Assembly: GCF_029211265.1 (NCBI RefSeq) | Contig: NZ_JARGEL010000024.1 | Location: 62,001-126,000 of the forward strand | Direction: 5' to 3' | DNA length: 64,000 nt | Origin: Extensimonas soli | GTDB lineage: Bacteria; Pseudomonadota; Gammaproteobacteria; Burkholderiales; Burkholderiaceae_C | In this document: positions 25,737 through 33,727 of the stretch, in pieces | Layout: every line of letters begins with the position of its first letter | Numbering within the stretch: the first letter of the stretch is position 1 | Position numbers and translations under genes: made by a program | The notes under the pieces: generated by a model | The model's input: the letters and a program-made list of their open reading frames with translations, nothing else | Databases searched by the model: none | Told to the model about the DNA's origin: nothing

Positions 25737-26636
25737 TTATGGTGTGGGGACGGATTTTTTCAGAAATTTTGAAAAATCCAATCTGGAATCAATAGGCTTG
25801 ATGTTGGTGAATTTATTCTTCGGATCAGTGGAAAGCACAAAGCTATAGAAATCTCCGGTCTTCTTAGGCCAAAAGCATAAACTTTTGACGTTTTCTCGAA
25901 GGAACGCAGTTGGGATTTCAAGTACGTGCAGCTGGCGCTCATCAGGAGCATGTAACACAAAGGTGATGAATTCCAATTTCCCGGATTCAATTTCCCATGA
26001 CGGGATATCGAGCCACCAGACCGGAGTGGCCTCGTTGACATTCGAGAAGTGAATGCCTTTCCTCGATTTCACATTGACAATTTCTAGGGCAGCAGCTTTT
26101 TGCATTTTTATCATTGGGGCATGATGATTTGGAGCTGCGGGGATAACATCTGGCTTCTTGCTAGGGATGTCTTCTGCGAGAGGCGTAAATTTTGCAATAT
26201 CGCTCGTGATATCTTTGCTTTGCGGGTGATTGAAAAATGTCTGATCCGTGGTGATCACATCGCCGTTTTGATGCTTGTTGAGCTTTGCCAATGCCCGGGC
26301 GACGTCCTTGGGCATTTCCAGCGCCTTCAGCAAGTGTCCTTTTGCATCGAACAGCATCGCCACCAACACATCGAAATCCCAAGATCGGATGATTCCAAGT
26401 TGCGTTGTAAGGCTGCCGTTCAAGTTCAATTTTCTAGATTTCACCTGGTATAGTTTGCCGTCCGGCCCTTCAATGTCCGCGCTTTTGTTCGAGGCCGGAA
26501 GACGCTTGCCGCCATAATTTTTAAGGGCCAGATATTCGCCATACTCGCCCACAATGCCGCTCGTTCCGCCCAACTGCTCTGCCAGCAGATTGGCGCACTG
26601 GTTGTACATGATCCAGAGTTCTTGCACGTTTTTCAT
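25737..26636 (-). CDS. Restriction-endonuclease-like accessory protein
   Basis: 299 aa. The ATG at 26636 follows AAGGAGG. Residues ~30-70 look like a PD-(D/E)XK variant: Glu in GEYGEYLALKNYGG, Asp54 in KSADIEG, then Q64-V-K66 in LYQVKSRK. This resembles the N-terminal DUF6998-type restriction-endonuclease-like fold. The C-terminal half (~170-299) contains TPVWWLDIPSWEIESG and HVLEIPTAFLREN; unrecognised. The gene is clearly lower in GC than its neighbours. It begins a run of leftward genes spaced by 4 bp or overlapping, and is probably a horizontally acquired defence or mobile function. Whether it cuts DNA is untested. Confidence 0.62.
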   Translation of the reverse strand: MKNVQELWIMYNQCANLLAEQLGGTSGIVGEYGEYLALKNYGGKRLPASNKSADIEGPDGKLYQVKSRKLNLNGSLTTQLGIIRSWDFDVLVAMLFDAKGHLLKALEMPKDVARALAKLNKHQNGDVITTDQTFFNHPQSKDITSDIAKFTPLAEDIPSKKPDVIPAAPNHHAPMIKMQKAAALEIVNVKSRKGIHFSNVNEATPVWWLDIPSWEIESGKLEFITFVLHAPDERQLHVLEIPTAFLRENVKSLCFWPKKTGDFYSFVLSTDPKNKFTNIKPIDSRLDFSKFLKKSVPTP

Positions 26637-26731
26637 GAGGCCTCCTTGGCTTTTGAGCGACGTTTTAATCAAATAAAAAAGATAATTGTAATCTGCCCCC
26701 AATTCCCTGACCCCAATTACATGCTCGCGCC

Positions 26732-27538
26732 TCACACCGGCTTCAAAAACAACCCCACCGTGAGCGCCAGCCCGATGCACACGATGGCCACGCGCAGCGC
26801 GCGCTCGTTCACGCGCTGCAGCGCCCACGAGCCGATCAGCCCGCCGCCGATCGCGCCCGCGCTCAGCACCAGCGCCTCGCGCCAATGCAAGTCCGGCGAA
26901 GTCACGAACAACGCCACGGCCGAGGCGTTCATGACGCCGGCCAGCGCGTTCTTGGTGGCGCCGGCGTTGCGCGTGGGCAGGCCCGCCATGGTGAGCGCGG
27001 CGATCATCAAAAAGCCGATGCCGCCACCAAAGTAGCCGCCATAGATGGCGATGAAGAACTGCGCAATGCCCGCGGCCTCCGGGCCGATGTGCGTGGTCTG
27101 ATCGCCGGGCTTGCGCAAGAAATTCCCCCAGGCAAAAACGACTGTCGCAAACAGCACCAGCCAGGGCACGAGGCGCGCGAACACCGAAGAAGGCGTGTGC
27201 AGCAGCAACAGCCCACCCGCCGCCCCGCCCGCGATGCTGATCACGAACAGCGCCCAGAACGGCAGCCGCCCCGCCCCCGTCACGAGCCGCCGCCCCGCCA
27301 GCCCCGAGGTGATCTGCCCCGGAAACAGCGCCACCGTCGAAGTGATGTTGGCCGCGAGCGGCGACATGCCCGCAAGCATGAGCGCCGGCAAGGTGATGAA
27401 GGAGCCGCCGCCCGCGAGGGCGTTTTGCACACCGGCCCACAGGCCGGCCAGAAAGATCAGGGTCAACAACACAAAAATGCTCCGCCACGGCGCAGCGCGC
27501 GCCGCATGGCGTCTGCTGCAAAGCGCGCAAATTACCAT
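26732..27538 (-). CDS. TauE/SafE-family (TSUP) permease
   Basis: 268 aa, about eight hydrophobic segments. The two TSUP motif halves are visible: GVQNALAGGGSFITLPALMLAGMSPLAANITSTVAL, and in the second half YGGYFGGGIGFLMIAALTMAGLPTRNAGATKNALAG. TSUP proteins export sulfite, organosulfonates or related anions through the inner membrane. The first ~15 residues are polar and the true start may be a GTG nearer the first helix. No sulfur-metabolism neighbours, so substrate is open. Confidence 0.85.
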   Translation of the reverse strand: MVICALCSRRHAARAAPWRSIFVLLTLIFLAGLWAGVQNALAGGGSFITLPALMLAGMSPLAANITSTVALFPGQITSGLAGRRLVTGAGRLPFWALFVISIAGGAAGGLLLLHTPSSVFARLVPWLVLFATVVFAWGNFLRKPGDQTTHIGPEAAGIAQFFIAIYGGYFGGGIGFLMIAALTMAGLPTRNAGATKNALAGVMNASAVALFVTSPDLHWREALVLSAGAIGGGLIGSWALQRVNERALRVAIVCIGLALTVGLFLKPV

Positions 27539-27837
27539 ACGGACAGAGGATTTGCATCGAACAAGGGATCTGGAATTTCGCTATTTTTAGAGAAGTTACC
27601 GGAGCTTGATGCACAAGCGACACATGGCGATTTAGAAACCAATTTTTCGCATCCATATTCATAGCAATGTCCGGTTCATGCCAAGATCGATCATGCCGCG
27701 TCAGCCAACACTGATGGCATCCAGACTTCGGCGCTCCCCCCCGGAAAACACTCTGCGGCAACCCAGGCGCGCAGACTCGTTGCCCCTACACTTCGCACTT
27801 TGCCGGCATCGCCCCCCAGCCGGTTCGCGACGAACAA
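27539..27837. other. 299-bp intergenic region with a lower-GC segment
   Basis: Between the divergent permease and gspE. Bases ~27540-27664 are AT-rich and read on the + strand as a plausible protein tail (SNKGSGISLFLEKLPELDAQ... ending before a TAG at 27662), possibly the remnant of a lost gene. The rest presumably holds the gspE promoter; no clear -35/-10 pair was identified. Confidence 0.4.
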
Positions 27838-29571
27838 ATGACGACTTCCACCGCCTGGCCAGAGCCAGAACTCGCTTCTACCGATACGCCAACACCCATT
27901 CGATTCGGGGAATTGCTCGTGCGCAGCGGCAAGCTCAGTGCGCGCGACCTCGATCGCGCCCTGGCGGCGCAGCAAGAAATGGGCGGCATGCTGGGGCGCG
28001 TGCTGGTGCGCCTGGGCCTCGTGTCCGAGCAGGACGTCATCCAAGCCCTGTCGGCCCAAATGGGCATACCCGTGGCAACGGCAGCCGACTTCCCCGACCT
28101 CATGCCGGAGGTCGAAGGTCTTCTGCCGGAATTTCTCCATGCCAATGCCGTCTATCCCTTGCGGCTGGAGGGCAATCAGCTCGACGTCGCCATGGCGGTG
28201 CCGCAGGATGAATTCATCATCAAGGCCCTGCATCTCGCCACCGGCTGCACCATCCGCCCGTATTTGGCCAGCGAACTCGACATCGAAAAAGCCCTGGCCG
28301 AGCCGGTCGAGGAAGTGGCCGAGGAATCGCAAGACGATGGTTTCGAAGAGTTGTTCGATGGCGGTGACTTTGTCGAACACCTCAAGGACCTCGCCAGCGA
28401 GGCGCCCGTCATCCGCCTCGTCAACACCATCATCGGCCGAGTGATAGACCTTCGCGCGTCCGATATCCACCTCGAGCCGTTCGACGATGGCCTGCATGTG
28501 CGCTACCGGGTCGATGGCGTGATCCACCCGAACGAGGTCGTGCCCCCGCGGCTGAGCGCCGCCGTCAGCTCGCGCGTCAAGCTCCTGGCGCATCTGGACA
28601 TTGCAGAGCGCCGCCTGCCCCAGGACGGGCGCATCAAGACGCGCGTCAAAGGACGCGAACTCGATCTGCGCGTCTCCACCGTGCCCACCGTGCACGGTGA
28701 AAGCGTGGTCATGCGCGTGCTCGACCGTGCAAGCGTGCGGCTCGACCTCGACAAGATGGGGTTCGAACAAGACACCCTGGCGCGCTTCAATACCCTGCTG
28801 GCGCGCCCGCACGGTATCTTGCTCGTTACCGGACCCACTGGCTCGGGCAAAACCACCACTTTGTACGCGGCGCTCGCCAAGATCGACGCCAGCGAGCAAA
28901 AAATCATCACCGTGGAAGATCCCGTCGAATACCAGCTCGAAGGCATCAACCAGATCCAGGTACACCCCCAGATCAACCTCACCTTCGCCAACGCCTTGCG
29001 CTCCATCCTGCGCCAGGACCCCGACATCATCATGATCGGTGAAATGCGCGATGGCGAAACGGCCCAGATCGCCGTCCAGTCCGCCTTGACGGGCCACCTG
29101 GTGCTCTCCACGCTGCACACCAATACCGCTGCCGGCGCCGTGATCCGCATGCAGGACATGGGGGTCGAGCCCTATCTCATCACCTCCGCAGTCAATGGTG
29201 TGTTGGCCCAGCGCCTGGTGCGCACGCTGTGTCCGCATTGCAAACAGGCTTACGACCCGGAAGCCGAAATACGCGAACGCACCGGGCTGGCGCGCTTCTC
29301 GCCACCCGGCCATCCCATCTACCAGGCCGTAGGCTGCGCGCAATGCCGCGACACGGGCTACCTCGGGCGCACAGGCATCCACGAACTCCTCGTGCTCGAT
29401 GAGCCGCTGCGCCGCGCCATCATCGAAGGCCGCGACGCCAACACCCTCAACACCATCGCCACCAGTGGCGGCATGCTGAGCCTGTACGAAGATGGCCTGC
29501 GCAAAGTGGCCGCAGGCCTCACCACCCTCGACGAAGTCGCGCGCGTCACACAAGACCAGTCCGATGCCTGA
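27838..29571 (+). CDS. gspE: Type II secretion ATPase GspE
   Basis: 577 aa. The N-terminal MshEN/GspE_N domain (FGELLVRSGKLSARDLDRAL) is followed by the catalytic core: Walker A GPTGSGKTTTLYAAL, Asp box EDPVEYQLEGINQIQV, Walker B SILRQDPDIIMIGEMRDGETA, His box HLVLSTLHTNTA, and a tetracysteine zinc site (CPHCKQ ... CAQCRDTGY). The protein is the cytosolic hexameric motor that drives pseudopilus assembly. It is the first gene of an eleven-gene gsp operon and overlaps gspF by 8 bp. Confidence 0.96.
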   Translation: MTTSTAWPEPELASTDTPTPIRFGELLVRSGKLSARDLDRALAAQQEMGGMLGRVLVRLGLVSEQDVIQALSAQMGIPVATAADFPDLMPEVEGLLPEFLHANAVYPLRLEGNQLDVAMAVPQDEFIIKALHLATGCTIRPYLASELDIEKALAEPVEEVAEESQDDGFEELFDGGDFVEHLKDLASEAPVIRLVNTIIGRVIDLRASDIHLEPFDDGLHVRYRVDGVIHPNEVVPPRLSAAVSSRVKLLAHLDIAERRLPQDGRIKTRVKGRELDLRVSTVPTVHGESVVMRVLDRASVRLDLDKMGFEQDTLARFNTLLARPHGILLVTGPTGSGKTTTLYAALAKIDASEQKIITVEDPVEYQLEGINQIQVHPQINLTFANALRSILRQDPDIIMIGEMRDGETAQIAVQSALTGHLVLSTLHTNTAAGAVIRMQDMGVEPYLITSAVNGVLAQRLVRTLCPHCKQAYDPEAEIRERTGLARFSPPGHPIYQAVGCAQCRDTGYLGRTGIHELLVLDEPLRRAIIEGRDANTLNTIATSGGMLSLYEDGLRKVAAGLTTLDEVARVTQDQSDA

Positions 29572-30817
29572 ATTCGTCTGGCGCGCCGCCGCCGCATCCG
29601 GCCAAGTGCAAGAGGGGCGGCTGAGCGCCGCCAACACCGCCGCAGTCCTGCGGCAGTTGCGCGAGCAGGGCCTCACGCCCCTGCGCATCGAAGATGCGGC
29701 GCAGGCCGGCCCGGCAGGCAAAACCGAAGCGCTTACAACCTCCAGTGGCATTGGGGCCACCAAGCCCAGAGCGCGCAAAGGCCCGGTCACAGCGCAAGAC
29801 GTACTGGCACTCACCTCGGAGCTGGCCATCATGCTGCGCGCCGGCCTGGCGCTCGACAACGCGCTGCGGGTGCTCGTGGACATGGCCTACAAGCCCAGCA
29901 TCGCTGAACTCATGCAGGCCATTCTCGACGACGTCAAGGGTGGCACCCCGCTCAGCCGCGCACTGGCCAAACGCCGCGAGCTGTTTGGCGACTTCTACAT
30001 CAACATGGTGCGCTCCGGCGAAGTCAGCGGGCAAATGTCCGCCGTCCTCGACCGGCTGGTGGAGCACATGGAGCGCCAGCGTGCCCTGCGCGAGAGCATC
30101 ATCTCTGCCACCATCTACCCCGCCATCCTGCTCGGGGTGGCCGTACTCTCCCTCGTCGCCATGCTGGGCTTCGTGGTGCCCCAGTTTGAAAAACTGTTCA
30201 CCGACATGGGCGACGCCCTGCCCATGCCCACGCGGATCGTGATGGGCCTGGGCCACGCTTTCAAGCGCTACGGCTGGCTCATGGCCATCGTGGCTGCAGC
30301 GGGCGGCGCATCCTTGCTGCGCTGGCTGCGCTCGCCGGCCGGGCGCCTGTGGTGGCAGTCGCGGCTGCTGCACCTGCCGCTCATGGGGCCGCTGGCCCTC
30401 AAATACCAGCTCACGCTCTTTGCGCGCTCGCTGGGCACCCTGCTGGGCAATGGTGTGCCCATGCTCACCGCACTGCACATCGCCACCGAAACCGTAGGCA
30501 ACGTCGTCGTGCGACAGGCGCTCGAACAGGTGGCTCCCATCGTCAAAGAGGGCGGCAAAATCATCCAGGCCATCAGCGCCACGGCCATTTTCGAGCCCCT
30601 TGCGATCAACCTCATCCGCGTCGGCGAGGAAACCGGCCGCATCGGCCCCATGATGCTCGAACTGGCACACATACTGAACCGCGAGGTTGAAACCGGGATC
30701 AAACGCCTGCTCACGCTGGTGGAGCCTGTGCTCATCCTCGTGCTGGGGGTGCTGATCGCCGCCATCATCGTTTCCATCCTGCTGGGCATCCTGTCCATCA
30801 ATGACCTCGCCGTATAA
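29564..30817 (+). CDS. gspF: Type II secretion inner-membrane platform protein GspF
   Basis: 417 aa. The ATG at 29564 overlaps the end of gspE. The polytopic T2SSF fold has two repeated cytoplasmic helical bundles (LALTSELAIMLRAGLALDNAL and LTLFARSLGTLLGNGVPMLTAL) and three membrane segments, the last being the C-terminal VLILVLGVLIAAIIVSILLG. It forms the inner-membrane platform that transmits motor action to the growing pseudopilus. Confidence 0.95.
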   Translation: MPEFVWRAAAASGQVQEGRLSAANTAAVLRQLREQGLTPLRIEDAAQAGPAGKTEALTTSSGIGATKPRARKGPVTAQDVLALTSELAIMLRAGLALDNALRVLVDMAYKPSIAELMQAILDDVKGGTPLSRALAKRRELFGDFYINMVRSGEVSGQMSAVLDRLVEHMERQRALRESIISATIYPAILLGVAVLSLVAMLGFVVPQFEKLFTDMGDALPMPTRIVMGLGHAFKRYGWLMAIVAAAGGASLLRWLRSPAGRLWWQSRLLHLPLMGPLALKYQLTLFARSLGTLLGNGVPMLTALHIATETVGNVVVRQALEQVAPIVKEGGKIIQAISATAIFEPLAINLIRVGEETGRIGPMMLELAHILNREVETGIKRLLTLVEPVLILVLGVLIAAIIVSILLGILSINDLAV

Positions 30818-30845
30818 TTTTCTGTTTGCTAAAGGAAGCATCTCC

Positions 30846-31292
30846 ATGGAGAGAATCCCGCCCGATTGCGCTCGGATCAACCGCAAAAAGTCCCTCGGCT
30901 TCACCCTGATCGAACTACTGGTCGTCCTGGCCATCCTCACCTTGCTTGCCGGGCTGGTCGGGCCGCGCGTGCTCAACCAGCTTGGCGGCGCCAAATCCAA
31001 AACCGCAAGCGTGCAAATCGCAGACCTTGACAAAGCCCTGGAGCTTTTCAAGCTCGACGTAGGCCGCTACCCCACCACTGAAGAAGGGCTTGACGCGCTC
31101 GCCAAGCAACCCGCCGGCGTCGTCGGCTGGAACGGCCCCTACCTCAAAGGCGGCGTGCCCACCGACCCCTGGGGGCACCCCTACCGCTACGCCAATCCAG
31201 GGCCCAATGGCGGCCTGGAAATCCTGTCTCTAGGCGCCGATGGCGCGCCCGGTGGCGAGGGTGAAAACGCCGACATTCACAACACCCCCTGA
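30846..31292 (+). CDS. gspG: Major pseudopilin GspG
   Basis: 148 aa from the ATG at 30846, which follows AAAGGAAG. The prepilin cleavage site KKSLG^FTLIELLVVLAI has Phe+1 and Glu+5. The body shows the GspG core: VGRYPTTEEGLDAL, GWNGPYLKGGVPTDPWGHPYRYANPG and the calcium-loop end LSLGADGAPGGEGENADI. It polymerises into the pseudopilus piston after cleavage by a prepilin peptidase (not encoded here). Confidence 0.96.
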   Translation: MERIPPDCARINRKKSLGFTLIELLVVLAILTLLAGLVGPRVLNQLGGAKSKTASVQIADLDKALELFKLDVGRYPTTEEGLDALAKQPAGVVGWNGPYLKGGVPTDPWGHPYRYANPGPNGGLEILSLGADGAPGGEGENADIHNTP

Positions 31293-31304
31293 CGCACGGG
31301 CGCC

Positions 31305-31754
31305 ATGCAGCGTGAGCGCGGCTTTACGCTGGTCGAACTCTTGGTGGTGTTTGCCATCATGGCGCTGCTCATTGGCGTCATGCCCGTCATGTACGAGCGC
31401 ATGCAAGAGGCATCGCAATACCGCAACACCGTGCGCACCATGCTCAGCCTGCTGCGCACCGCCCGATACGACGCCCAGACACAAGGGCGCGAGACGCGCT
31501 TCTTCGTCGATCTGAACCAGCACCTCTACGGGCTCGACGACGCAAACGGCACCGCCTACCCCGACACCCTGCAAATCAGCGCCACGGTGGCCGCAACGGA
31601 TCTCAGCAGCGCGGGGCAGGCCGCCATCCGCTTTTTGCCCAGCGGCGGCAGCACCGGCGGCAGCATAGACATCCAACGCCCCCATGGTGGCGGCACGCGC
31701 CTGCGCGTCGACTGGCTCACCGGCCGCATCGTTCAAGAGCCCCTGCAGCCATGA
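31305..31754 (+). CDS. gspH: Minor pseudopilin GspH
   Basis: 149 aa. Prepilin leader MQRERG^FTLVELLVVFAI, then the alpha1 helix and a beta-rich domain typical of GspH (RFFVDLNQHLYGLDD, RLRVDWLTGRIV). Overlaps gspI by 4 bp. It is probably part of the pseudopilus, joining the GspI-J-K tip to the GspG shaft. Confidence 0.88.
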   Translation: MQRERGFTLVELLVVFAIMALLIGVMPVMYERMQEASQYRNTVRTMLSLLRTARYDAQTQGRETRFFVDLNQHLYGLDDANGTAYPDTLQISATVAATDLSSAGQAAIRFLPSGGSTGGSIDIQRPHGGGTRLRVDWLTGRIVQEPLQP

Positions 31755-32158
31755 AGCCCGCGCAGCAAGGGTTCACCCTGCTCGAACTGCTCGTCGCCTT
31801 TGCCATCATGGCCTTGTCGCTGGGCATGCTGTACCGCGCCAGCGGCCAGGACGCACGCAACGTCGCCGACCTCGAACGCTACCAAAAAGCCGTGCTGCTG
31901 GCCGAATCCCTGCTCGCCCTCAATGACTCGGTACCCCCGCAGGGCTGGAACCAGTCGGGCGAATCAGGCGGCTACGTCTGGCAGGCAAACAGCACACCCT
32001 ACGCCACACCCGCACAAGGACAGGGACCGGACATCCCGCCCCTGCACGAAGTGCACCTCAGCGTCCACTGGGGCGACGCCGATCAGCCGCGCCAGATCGA
32101 CCTCTACACCCTGCGGCCCGAGCGCAAACCACCGCCACCCGAAGGGCGACAACCATGA
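31751..32158 (+). CDS. gspI: Minor pseudopilin GspI
   Basis: 135 aa. Very short prepilin leader MKPAQQG^FTLLELLVAFAIMAL. Conserved GspI features follow: LYRASGQDARNVADLERYQKAVLLAESLLA and a beta sheet with VHLSVHWGD. It nucleates the tip complex with GspJ and GspK. Overlaps neighbours by 4 bp on each side, indicating coupled translation. Confidence 0.9.
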   Translation: MKPAQQGFTLLELLVAFAIMALSLGMLYRASGQDARNVADLERYQKAVLLAESLLALNDSVPPQGWNQSGESGGYVWQANSTPYATPAQGQGPDIPPLHEVHLSVHWGDADQPRQIDLYTLRPERKPPPPEGRQP

Positions 32159-32841
32159 GCGCGCCGAAAGCCCCCCTCCGCCGCCCTTGGATGCGCCGCG
32201 CAGGCTTCACGCTCGTCGAAATGCTCGTCGTGCTGGCCCTGCTCTCGCTCATCATGCTCGCCATGGCCTCGGCCCTGCGCTCCACCGGGCAACTCGAAGA
32301 GCGTGCGGACGAGCGCCTGCAGCGCACCGACGAAATGCGCACCGTCAACCGCTTTTTGCACACCGTTCTGGGGCGCATCTCGGCGCGCAAGACCAGTGCT
32401 CCCGTGCCCGAAGGCGCCAGCCCCTACTTCTTTACCGGCGCGCCGGACGGCATCAGCTGGGTAGGCGTCATGCCTGCGCAATTCGGTGCGGGCGGACGCT
32501 ACCACTTCCGCCTTGGGGTAGAGCCGCGCCCAGGGCAGCCGTCCGCGCTCGTCATCCGCTTCGCGCCGTGGACGGATGCTGCCACCGTGCCGGACTGGGG
32601 CCAGACCCAGGCCCACACGCTGCTGGAGCAGGTCAGCGCCTTTACCGTGCAATACGAAGACGCCAACACCGACCCGCCTCAATGGCTCCCCGCGTGGAAC
32701 AACCCCAAACGCCTTCCAGAGCACATCCTCATCACGCTGCAAACCCCTGCGGGCGACTGGCCGGCCATCATCATCGCCCTGCGCATCCTGCCCGCCACCG
32801 ATCCGCAGCGCAGTGGCCCGGTCTTTGGCGGGAGCGGCTGA
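32155..32841 (+). CDS. gspJ: Minor pseudopilin GspJ
   Basis: 228 aa. Prepilin site MRRAG^FTLVEMLVVLALLSLI after a ~16-residue basic leader. The soluble domain is beta-rich with TGAPDGISWVGVMPAQ and FTVQYEDANTDPPQWLPAWN, as in GspJ. It ends with the RSGPVFGGSG tail. Part of the I-J-K pseudopilus tip. Overlaps gspI by 4 bp; gspK starts one base after its stop codon. Confidence 0.9.
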   Translation: MSAPKAPLRRPWMRRAGFTLVEMLVVLALLSLIMLAMASALRSTGQLEERADERLQRTDEMRTVNRFLHTVLGRISARKTSAPVPEGASPYFFTGAPDGISWVGVMPAQFGAGGRYHFRLGVEPRPGQPSALVIRFAPWTDAATVPDWGQTQAHTLLEQVSAFTVQYEDANTDPPQWLPAWNNPKRLPEHILITLQTPAGDWPAIIIALRILPATDPQRSGPVFGGSG

Positions 32842-32842
32842 C

Positions 32843-33724
32843 ATGAGCGCAATCCCGAAAAAACCCTCTCCCGCCTCTGCAGTGCAATCCGGCATGGTGC
32901 TCATTGCCGTGCTGTGGATCGTTGCCGCGCTCAGCATCATCGTGACCGGGCTCACACGCTCCGTGCGCCAGGAGGCCCGCGTGCTCGCGCAAGCGCGTGC
33001 CAGCGTCGTCGCCCAGGCCCAGGGCGACGCTGCGCTCCAGCTCGTGCTGCAAGACCTCGCCGCGCGCCCGGCCACGCCCAACCGGCTCGGCTACATCGAT
33101 ACCACGTACCGCAGCGTGCCGGTGCGCGTCGAGGTCATGCCCCTGAATGGGCTCATAGACATCAACAACGCCCCCGAAGCCCTTTTGACCCGGCTCTACA
33201 CCATCGCCGCGGGCCTGCCCCCCAACACCGCGCAGGCGCTCGCGCAGGCCACCGTGCAGGCGCGCGAACGCAAAGATGCAAAAGGCGTTGCCGAGCGTTT
33301 CGAAGCCAATGAAGACCTGCTGCGCGTGCCCGGAATCGGCTACCCCCTCTATGCTAGACTCGCGCCCCTCGTGACGGCTGACCTGCGCGGCGCAGGCAAG
33401 GTCAACCCCATGGCAGCCCCGCCCGAAGTGCTGGCCGTGCTCGCCGCAGGCAGGGCAGACGTCGCGGCGCGCATTGCAGACGCCCGCCTGGCAGGCCAGG
33501 AAGGCATAGACACCACCGGCCTGGATGCGGCCTTCATCGACAACAACACGAGCGGGCGGCGTTTGCGCCTGCGTGCCAGGGTGCCCCTTGCCACGGGGGC
33601 CTTTTTGTATGTGACCCGGTATGTGGAACTCTCGGGCCGGGGCCGCACGGGCCTTCCCTGGTACACCTACCAGTCCGAACTCAGCTACGACCCCTTGCCC
33701 AGTACCCAGAGTACCCAGCGCTGA
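32843..33724 (+). CDS. gspK: Minor pseudopilin GspK
   Basis: 293 aa. Leader ending AVQSG^MVLIAVLWIVAALSII; the usual Glu at +5 is absent, as is characteristic of GspK. The large insertion domain includes the helix-hairpin-helix-like stretch GLIDINNAPEALLTRLYTIAAGLP and RVPGIGYPLYARL, then KVNPMAAPPEVLAVL. It caps the pseudopilus. Follows gspJ by one base and precedes gspL by three. Confidence 0.93.
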   Translation: MSAIPKKPSPASAVQSGMVLIAVLWIVAALSIIVTGLTRSVRQEARVLAQARASVVAQAQGDAALQLVLQDLAARPATPNRLGYIDTTYRSVPVRVEVMPLNGLIDINNAPEALLTRLYTIAAGLPPNTAQALAQATVQARERKDAKGVAERFEANEDLLRVPGIGYPLYARLAPLVTADLRGAGKVNPMAAPPEVLAVLAAGRADVAARIADARLAGQEGIDTTGLDAAFIDNNTSGRRLRLRARVPLATGAFLYVTRYVELSGRGRTGLPWYTYQSELSYDPLPSTQSTQR

Positions 33725-33727
33725 ACC

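Noticed and set aside
25737-27761. 674-aa open frame joining the nuclease-like protein to upstream DNA
   Set aside because: The N-terminal 370 codons run through the permease in a wrong frame; the real start is the ATG at 26636 with AAGGAGG.
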